A DNA stretch of 64,000 nucleotides from Tolypocladium sp. Sup5 PDA-1 (lineage: Eukaryota > Ascomycota > Sordariomycetes > Hypocreales > Ophiocordycipitaceae), in the NCBI GenBank assembly GCA_000750105.3, contig JPHH03000045.1, positions 186,001-250,000 on the forward strand. The letters run 5' to 3'. A program made the position numbers and the translations under genes. The notes under the pieces were generated by a model, which saw only the letters and a list, made by a program, of their open reading frames with translations, ran no database searches and was not told where the DNA came from. This document shows positions 57,697 to 64,000 of this stretch, one piece after another (the stretch's first letter is position 1; every line of letters starts with the position of its first letter).

Positions 57697-58629
57697 ATGT
57701 CTTCTCCGGACCGCCGTACCGGTGTGAAGCGGCCTAGTAAGATACCGCGATTCGCTGCGCCGTGCCTGTAGCGCCCGTCCGTTCAAAGGCCCCCTCACTG
57801 ACTGTCGTCGTTCTGCGCCTGCGCAGGGACGCAATCGCTTCCTCCTCCGGCGTTGCCTCAGCTAGTGGCGGAGCAGAACATCCCTATTCCGCCCACCGAC
57901 AAGGACTCTCAGCGACTCATCGTGGTCTTGTCCAATGCCAGCCTCGAGACTTACAAGGCCTCGCATGGTGGCGCCAGCCGCACTGGCGTCCATCGCGAAG
58001 ACAAGTACTCGCTCCTCAACAGCGATGAGCACATTGGGGTGATGCGCAAGATGAATAGAGACATTAGCGACGCGCGCCCCGACATCACGCACCAGGTCCT
58101 GACTCTTGACGCCGCTCGGCCAGCCTAGCACCATGCTGACAGCTCTCTCCAGTGCCTCCTGACCCTCCTGGACTCGCCCATCAACAAGGCCGGCAAGCTT
58201 CAGATATACATCCACACGGCCAAGGGTGTCCTCATCGAGGTGTCGCCGTCGGTTCGCATCCCTCGAACCTTCAAGCGTTTCGCCGGCCTCATGGTGCAGC
58301 TCCTGCATCGGCTGTCCATCCGCTCCACAAACTCTAACGAGAAGCTGCTGCGCGTGATCCAGAATCCCATTACTGACCATCTACCCCCAAACTGCCGCAA
58401 AGTAACCCTCAGCTTCGATGCCCCCCTGGTTCGTGTCCGCGAGTACGTTGAGACTGTTGGGCCCAAGGAGAGCATCTGCGTCTTCGTCGGCGCCATGGCC
58501 AAGGGTGCCGACAACTTCGCCGACTCGCTGGTGGATGAGAAGATTTCCATCAGCAACTACTCACTTTCGGCTAGCGTGGCCTGCAGCAAGTTCTGCCATG
58601 CGGCCGAGGACGTGTGGGACATCCTCTAG
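57697..58629 (+). CDS. EMG1: rRNA pseudouridine N1-methyltransferase EMG1/NEP1
   Basis: EMG1/NEP1 is a SPOUT-class methyltransferase that makes N1-methylpseudouridine in 18S rRNA and is needed for 40S assembly in the nucleolus. Exons are 57697-57736, 57827-58095 and 58153-58629, giving 261 residues. The SPOUT core is visible: RLIVVLSNASLETYK at the start of the fold, [87 protein letters not shown], followed by KLLRVIQNPITDHLP and the SAM-binding knot region ESICVFVGAMAKGADNFADSLVDEKISISNYSLSASVACSKFCHA. The SISNYSLSASVAC block is diagnostic. The first exon is 40 nt and encodes a short variable start (MSSPDRRTGVKRP). Confidence 0.96.
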
Positions 58630-59865
58630 CCCTCGTCGCCCTCTCCGCCCTGGAGGCGGAGCCGGGACACGGAGGGCGAAGACGACGGTGTATGTGAGGG
58701 CCAAGGCGAAAGCCTGGATTGTCTCGCTCGGCAGCGATACAACATCGCCGCACGACGAGGTGGTCCGGCAGAGACTTGGGTCGCCTGGGATTGGCGCTGT
58801 CGCTTGTTTTTACAACCAAAACATGGGGGCGTTCAACAGACAGGTCCAAGACGCTTTCTACGTCTTGAAGGTGCCACTTCAACTTGGCTCGCCATGCTCG
58901 TGCTTCTGTGCAGCGCTGTCATGGCGGCTGGAAGCAGAGGGCTCAACGAGCAAGCAAACAAGCCAGCCAGCCAGCCAGCCAGCCACGGTTGCATGGTTGC
59001 CCGTGGCGGGAGCGGGGATTGCGACAAATGGGCTTTCGCAGGCATTGTAGCACTCCCACGACCGCGCCAGGAGAGAACTGTGCATGCAAGTATTGACCTG
59101 GTTGGCGCGATGCTGCGCGACGGATGCAACTGGACGAGGTAAAAACGGCGTCAGTTTGCCGGACCAGGCAAGGCGGAGGAGGACTGTTGGATCTACTCTA
59201 CTTGGCGCGCAAGGCTTGGTTGATTAAAGCGTTCCGCACGCGGTAACAATTGAAGAGGATTGAAGGTCTGAATAAATTAATGCGCGAGCATGCCATGCCA
59301 TGCCCTTGGCTGGATACTGCTACCTTGCGATGCCGTGCGAGGATGTAGGACGTGAACTTCTCCTTTCTTCTTCCACGGCAGTGGTATTCACCGTACTACC
59401 TACTTCGTAGCACGAAGTAATACTCGTAGACGAGAGCAACAGACGGCCTGCCAGGTCATGCCATGCCATGCACACCTCATGCACACCTCATGCATGGGTG
59501 CCCGCCTCTGCGCGACGTGGCCGGCTGCGAGACGGCGAGGTGCCCGCCCTTCGCACGGCGTTTGGTGGTCCTCCCATGGCCGTCGACGGGGAACGCAGAC
59601 GCAGGGGCAGGCTCACGTGAGATTATGAAGCACGAATAGACGTGGATGAATGAAGAATGGACGAAGACTGAAGAGGCCCGCCGTGGGGACTTTTATTGCA
59701 TCCATGATCCATCTCGCCACGTCTGGCCACTGGGGACCTGAGGCAGCCAACTCGACCACGCCTTGCCCGCCCTGGTTGTCTCGTCACCTTTCACGCGCCG
59801 CCTGTCGGTCATGCACCGACGAGAGGCCATCAGCAACAGCCCGACCACTGCCAGACAGTGCCAGT

Positions 59866-59920
59866 GCGTGTCGTGTCGTGTCGTGTCGTGTCGTGTCGTG
59901 TCGTGTCGTGCCGTGCCGTG
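59866..59920. repeat. Pentanucleotide tandem repeat (TGTCG)n
   Basis: About nine head-to-tail CGTGT/TGTCG units, with two CCGTG variants at the end. The array is open in several frames on both strands and produces spurious (Val-Ser-Cys-Arg)n-like translations. Confidence 0.95.
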
Positions 59921-60090
59921 TCGATGCGTGACCACCTCACCTCGGGCAAGGTTGGACAGCTGGGCGACGCGATATGCAATGCAACCGGGCCCATGCCGCC
60001 GTGATGCAGGAGTAGGAGACGGCTAATTGACTCATGCAGACGCGGTTGCTCTCGGGCTCTCTCGCAGACCAGGGCTGCCTGCCTGCCTGT

Positions 60091-60168
60091 CCTGCTTGTC
60101 TTGCTTGTCTTGCCTGTCTTGCTTGTCTTGCCTGTCTTGCTTGTCTTGCCTGTCTTGCTTGTCTTGCT
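60091..60168. repeat. Ten-base tandem repeat (CTTGTCTTGC)n
   Basis: About seven to eight units alternate between CTTGTCTTGC and CTTGCCTGTC. The pyrimidine-rich array lies in a spacer and its translations (Leu-Ser-Cys repeats) have no homology. Confidence 0.93.
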
Positions 60169-60550
60169 CTCCGTGTCTTCGTTCTTCTCTTCTCCCTCAC
60201 CCGCTGAGCAACCGCTTCGCGTCGCTTCGAGGAGCAAACAGCGGTCGACCAGCCCGGCCAAGGCACACGAAGAGCGCCCACGTGTGCGGACTCGGTACGT
60301 CGTGGCACACCTCGAATCACGAGCTCACGGCTGCCAGCCCATTCGTCGCGTCACGCCACGCCACGCCACGCCACGGCTGTAGCCGCCAGCTAGCAGTCCA
60401 GGCGACTCACTTGCTTGCCTGCCCTTTGTTGGGTGCCTGGCCGGGACGGCAGAAGCCAAACCTCAGGTACGAGTACATAAGGCGCCCGCATGCGAGTACG
60501 ATACAGGCCGGGTGCTGCAGGTATAACTCCGCCGGACAGCAGAGGGAAGC

Positions 60551-62287
60551 ATGGTGGTGCCATTCGTCGAGGTCTCACACCTGCCATCGTCGTCGTCCTT
60601 CTTCTCGGCCATACTGCAGCCGCTGGGGCTCGAGTACATCAACGCCGCTCGCGACGACCCCCCTTCGTCAGTCACCTTTGGGGCCAGCGGAGATCCCATC
60701 TTGCAGATCCGCCAGGCATCGCCCCCCCGGCTGTCGTCCCTCGTCCTCACCGCCCCGTCGAGGTTGGCAGTGGTCCGCTTCCACGACTGTGGGCTCAGGT
60801 CGAACCCACCGCTACTCCCTAGGAGCCAGAGCCAGGGCCATCGAGGACTCAGGAAAGACGGTGGCAAGGACGGCGTCGTGCGGGCCGCTCTCCTCGACCT
60901 GGACGGAAACAGCATGGAGGTGGTCTATCCCGACCCGAGACACCCCCAGGACGCCGTGCAGTACAGCGGCTCTCCTGTCCGCAGGACGCAGTCGACGACG
61001 GATGAGGTCGGCCGCATCCTCGAGTGGAACTACGACGTCGCCTCAGCCGCGCCCCGCGCCGCTGCGAGTACTACAAGTGTTCGCCCGTCCTCGGTCGCTG
61101 CCTCGAGTCCGAGTCTCAGTCGAACTATTCCCCGGAACCGCCACGCAGACGACTCGATACAGCCACCAATGTCCGCTTCGCCTCGCCAAAGCGCGAGCTC
61201 CAACTCCAACTCCAACTCCAATTCCGGGGGCATCAATGCTTCGACCGTCGTCGGTGCGCTCCTGGGCGTGGCCGCCGGCGCTGCCTTGACGTACGGCATC
61301 GTGTCCCGGGACAAGGGCCGCGCGCCGCGCCACGACATCGACTTCCAAGTCCCTCACACCTTACCCCGGCGCGCGACCTTTCCCGAGCGGCCTGCACCGG
61401 AGGACAGCCGGAGTAGGTATCAACAAGACCACCACGACAAGAAGACGGCGGTGCTAGACACCGTCCCTCGCAGAATAGCTTTCTCGTATCCCGACAAGGA
61501 CGGCGTCTACGCCTATGACCATGATTATGGCTACGACCACAGCCGCCGGCACGATCACGACGACTGGCTACCGCAGCGCCACCTGACCCAGGGCGCCCAT
61601 CACTCTATTACTGGTCAGAGCGCTGCTACCAAGAGCGCAGCCCGCAGCTCCGCCGCTCGGAGCCGGGCCGTCGACGACAGCTACGATGCACGCAGCCGCC
61701 GCTCTTCCAGAGCTGCCAGCGTGCGAAGCCGCAGCGAGGCGCCGCTGCAACAGGCGCCCTTATCCGTTGCCGGCTTTGACGAGCGGAACCACGCTCGTGC
61801 GCCGTCTCAACACAGCGGTGCCCCCAAGTCGTCCTACTCAACTAGCTCCCGCCCGGTCCGGCCAGCATACGAGCCCGAGCCATCGACCTACGTCTCGGCG
61901 CGGACGCATCGGACGTCGACGGCCCTCGGCCCGTCCCGGCCGCTGCCAGAGCACGAACTGCCGTATCGAACCCAGGTCAGCGGCAGTAGCAGGGTCCCTG
62001 CCGCCAGGGTGCATGGCAGCAAGGCCCCGAGCTACGTGTCGGCCAGGCAGATTCCCCTTCCAGCAAGCCAGGCCCCCAGCCATGTCTCGGCGAGGCAGGT
62101 AGCCCTGCCCGCAAGCCAGGCCCCGAGCTATGTATCGGCACGGGGCATGCCGCTGCCTGCGAGCGGCGTCGGCAGCAGCCATGCAAACTGGGACGACGAC
62201 CTGGACAGCGTCGTGCCCGGTGATAGCATCAGCTGTGTGGGCAGCAGGGCCGGGAGCAGTCGCCGAAGCCGCACGCACGGCTACTGA
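60551..62287 (+). CDS. VOC-like domain fused to membrane segment and Ser/Arg-rich repeats
   Basis: A 578-residue single-exon protein. The first about 140 residues look like a fungal VOC (glyoxalase/bleomycin-resistance fold) domain: VSHLPSSSSFFSAILQPLGLEYI opens it and VVRAALLDLDGNSMEVVYPDP closes it, the usual end of such domains. The middle is shortened and lacks an obvious His/Glu metal site. A Ser/Asn-rich stretch (SSNSNSNSNSGG) precedes one hydrophobic segment, STVVGALLGVAAGAALTYGIV (about residues 230-250), with Gly spacing seen in transmembrane helices. The rest is basic and Ser/Arg-rich with Tyr/Asp/His patches. Near the C-terminus three 16-residue repeats (APSYVSARQIPLPASQ and variants, 62026-62169) follow each other. 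Function is unknown. It could be a membrane-anchored regulatory protein. Confidence 0.7.
   Translation: MVVPFVEVSHLPSSSSFFSAILQPLGLEYINAARDDPPSSVTFGASGDPILQIRQASPPRLSSLVLTAPSRLAVVRFHDCGLRSNPPLLPRSQSQGHRGLRKDGGKDGVVRAALLDLDGNSMEVVYPDPRHPQDAVQYSGSPVRRTQSTTDEVGRILEWNYDVASAAPRAAASTTSVRPSSVAASSPSLSRTIPRNRHADDSIQPPMSASPRQSASSNSNSNSNSGGINASTVVGALLGVAAGAALTYGIVSRDKGRAPRHDIDFQVPHTLPRRATFPERPAPEDSRSRYQQDHHDKKTAVLDTVPRRIAFSYPDKDGVYAYDHDYGYDHSRRHDHDDWLPQRHLTQGAHHSITGQSAATKSAARSSAARSRAVDDSYDARSRRSSRAASVRSRSEAPLQQAPLSVAGFDERNHARAPSQHSGAPKSSYSTSSRPVRPAYEPEPSTYVSARTHRTSTALGPSRPLPEHELPYRTQVSGSSRVPAARVHGSKAPSYVSARQIPLPASQAPSHVSARQVALPASQAPSYVSARGMPLPASGVGSSHANWDDDLDSVVPGDSISCVGSRAGSSRRSRTHGY
62026..62169 (+). 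repeat. Three 48-bp coding repeats
   Basis: Three consecutive in-frame units encode APSYVSARQIPLPASQ, APSHVSARQVALPASQ and APSYVSARGMPLPASG inside the VOC-membrane protein. A fourth, weaker copy (STYVSARTHR) lies upstream near 61886. They probably arose by duplication of a 48-bp unit. Confidence 0.88.
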
Positions 62288-62926
62288 CACCACTGGCTCT
62301 GGTTCCGGTTCGCTACGACCGTGTACCACTATGCGTCGTTTGAGGGTGCATTGGCGGCGGCTTTTCAACGACAGTACTACCGTACCTAAGGCGGCTCGGC
62401 ACGATTAGCCAGGCTTCTATCATCTGGCTGTCGCGCAGGTCGGGCTTACATTATTTAGGATGGAGCAGGTTTACTTATGTTGATATGTACTTGTTGTTTC
62501 TGGGTCGACGTCGCCTTCACCATGGAAATGGAAATAAAATGCAGCATTGCCCAAGGCTCTCCAGCGTCATACGGAGTCGTTCCATGCCATCGTCACAGTC
62601 ACTTGTGCTGTCTTCGGAAGTTGGTAACTAGTGGGGTTTCTCTGAGTCGGCGCCTATGGGCTCCGATGGTCGGCCCCACCCACGCAATACTCCGTATCCG
62701 TACGGTAAGTTACTCCGTACGAAGTAATAGTACGAATATCTGCTACGAACAATACTTCGCGCACCCGACGCATCGTGCTCTCGCACTGACCATCCATTTG
62801 CACCACCGCTCCCTGCACTGCACTGCCCTGCACTGCATCACCGCAGGCCCCCAACGCGGCCAGACATTGCTCGGCGCACCATATCTGTTGCTGACGCTAC
62901 CCCTCGTCGTGTCACGCATCGCAGCC
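62288..62926. other. Spacer upstream of the cystathionine gamma-synthase gene
   Basis: The region 62690-62735 is packed with CTCCGTATCCGTACGG, TTACTCCGTACGAAGTAAT and related motifs, followed by a CTGCACTGCACTGC run near 62813-62838. It includes the promoter of the downstream gene. Confidence 0.55.
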
Positions 62927-64000
62927 ATGCCCTCGTTTGCGCTCGGCGAGTCTATCCCGCCAGACACGGCTCATGTGAGTGCCCTGGATCTTGTCCAACC
63001 AGGCTTGATTGCTAGCTGACCAGAAAAGGCCGTGAGCGTGTCGTTGCCAACATGGCAGTCAAACGTTGGCTATGAGGAAGGCCAGGAATGGGTCGTCAGC
63101 CGAATGACCACGGGCTACCCGCGGTACGACCCTCCCCTAACTAGATGCCACGGCATGAAACTAACGCCTCGCCCAGCTTCTTTGTCCATCGGAGCATAGC
63201 TGCCTTTGCGCGCGATATTGCGGCGGCCCATGGCCAGCCCGGCCAGCAGGCCATGCTGTTCCCAACGCCCTCAGCGGCGAGGCGGTGCCTCGACTTCGTC
63301 CGTCAGCGAGCCCAGCCCGACATCTTGCCCTGCCTCGACATCGTGGACCTCGCCCTGGATGCGTCGAAGGATGTGTCCCCCCTGTTGAAATGGCTCTCGC
63401 CCACCATATCTGCCGTCGTCTTTCCGCACGTGGCTTTTCCCCTCGCCAAGCAGTATTGGCAGCACACTGGAGACGGCGCCTCGAGTCGCCGGGCCGAGTT
63501 CTGCCACGACCTCTTCAGGGACCAGCTGCTCGCTCCGATGCCCAGCTCGCAGTCGGCTCACCAGACTCCCACGCGGCCGTTCCGTGGCCCCAGGCGCTAC
63601 CAGCGGCCCGGATCCATCGATGCTGTCACTCCGCCAGCGACTACCAAGCCGTATGCGCCCCAGGCTCCCCATGAGTCCCAGGAGAGTTCCCGGTTTGTAG
63701 AGGAGCGCTTCGGGCGCAACCTCGACCTGAAACTGGTGGAGCGAGCCAAGTCGGCCATCCGCCGCCGCATCGCCGGTTCGCTCACCCACGAAGTCGACCT
63801 GCAAAACGAGCCTCTGCCGTCCATGGCCTCCAACACAAGGGGCCTGCAGGGCCTCAGCGAGGACGACGTGTACCTGTTCCCCGCGGGCATGAACGCCATC
63901 TTCAATGCGCACCGCGCTCTACTGTCGGCTCGCGGCCAGCTCAAGAGCGTCAGCTTTGGGTTTCCTTACGTCGACACTCTCAAGATCCTCCAAAAGTTTG
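62927..64000 (+). CDS. STR2: Cystathionine gamma-synthase, 5' part (cut by window end)
   Basis: Fungal-type cystathionine gamma-synthase (yeast STR2, Neurospora met-7), a PLP enzyme that joins cysteine to an activated homoserine in transsulfuration. Visible exons are 62927-62974, 63029-63123 and 63177 onward; the coding sequence runs out of the window. The N-terminal region has the fungal opening HAVSVSLPTWQSNVGYEEGQEWVVSRMTTGYPRFFVH. After a long fungal-specific N-terminal domain come RFVEERFGRNLDLKLVERAKSAIRRRIAGSL and the start of the PLP fold, DDVYLFPAGMNAIFNAHRALLSARGQLKSVSFGFPYVDTLKILQKF. The PLP lysine lies beyond the window. The start ATG 62927 gives MPSFALGES. Confidence 0.9.

Larger units (their letters stand above)
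58630..60550. other. Repeat-rich 1.9-kb spacer downstream of EMG1
   Basis: After the EMG1 3' end, no gene is supported. The region is dense in short tandem repeats: CCAG (about 58960-58983), CATGC/CCATG runs near 59290 and 59460, a TGTCG array (59866-59920), a ten-base CTTGTCTTGC array (60091-60168) and CGCCA repeats near 60355-60377. Open frames here are repeat translations. Confidence 0.6.

Noticed and set aside
60027..61289. 420-codon open frame overlapping the start of the VOC-membrane gene
   Set aside because: It begins in the ten-base pyrimidine repeat and runs out of frame through the VOC-like coding region; no family similarity.
1..64000. tRNA or rRNA genes
   Set aside because: Reading the spacers for B-box-like GGTTCGA(N)TCC sequences and cloverleaf arms gave no convincing candidate; a covariance-model search would be decisive.

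Overview
The window is nuclear DNA from a filamentous ascomycete (Pezizomycotina). It probably comes from a sordariomycete near Hypocreales, but the genus cannot be fixed from sequence alone. The evidence is: genes broken by many short GT...AG introns (about 42-160 nt) with CTAAC/CTGAC-like branch sites; orthologs of the usual single-copy fungal housekeeping set; and long, pyrimidine-rich or CTAC/GTAG-rich intergenic spacers. I support 20 protein-coding loci plus one Tc1/mariner transposase. There are no convincing rRNA, tRNA or CRISPR features.

Left part (0-13.7 kb): TAN1 (tRNA acetylation adaptor); a spacer with a 7-bp tandem repeat and a CTAC/GTAG inverted microsatellite; an APH-kinase-like protein with altered catalytic motifs; an ecdysoneless/SGT1 homolog (-) divergent from SMC6 (+); and COQ9 (-), convergent with SMC6. 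A 5.9-kb gene-free region (13.7-19.6 kb) follows.

Middle (19.6-45.0 kb): a three-RRM, Gly-rich GBP2/HRB1-type mRNA-binding protein with an 8-nt micro-exon in the RNP1 motif of RRM1; a CHRD-domain locus that looks frameshifted; SRP14 (-) divergent from SGD1/NOM1 (+); LPD1 (lipoamide dehydrogenase); a cytochrome-b5-fused sphingolipid delta-8 desaturase; VAC14; HAUS1 (-); an apparently intact Tc1/mariner DD34E element (39031-40572) with 29-bp perfect terminal inverted repeats and a TA duplication; an ER-lumenal DnaJ/TPR protein of the P58IPK/DNAJC3 type; and MRS3/4-mitoferrin (-, eight exons).

Right part (45-64 kb): ATG9 (-) divergent from COG6 (+); a MIT-AAA ATPase of the spastin/SAP1-YTA6 class; mitochondrial uS17 (-) divergent from EMG1/NEP1 (+); a single-exon protein joining a VOC-like domain, a membrane-like segment and 16-residue repeats; and the 5' part of a cystathionine gamma-synthase (STR2/met-7 type) cut by the window end.

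The genes do not form a metabolic cluster. They are independent housekeeping loci: RNA processing and ribosome biogenesis (TAN1, GBP2/HRB1, SGD1, EMG1), genome maintenance (SMC6), mitochondria (COQ9, LPD1, MRS4, uS17m), endomembrane traffic and autophagy (VAC14, ATG9, COG6, SRP14, P58IPK) and cytoskeleton (HAUS1, MIT-AAA). The least ordinary items are the micro-exon, the Tc1 element with its enlarged transposase core, the atypical APH-like protein, the VOC-membrane-repeat protein, the broken CHRD gene, and a short motif family (ACTCCGTA/TACGGAGT and CCTACCTA/TAGGTAGG) that recurs through the spacers.
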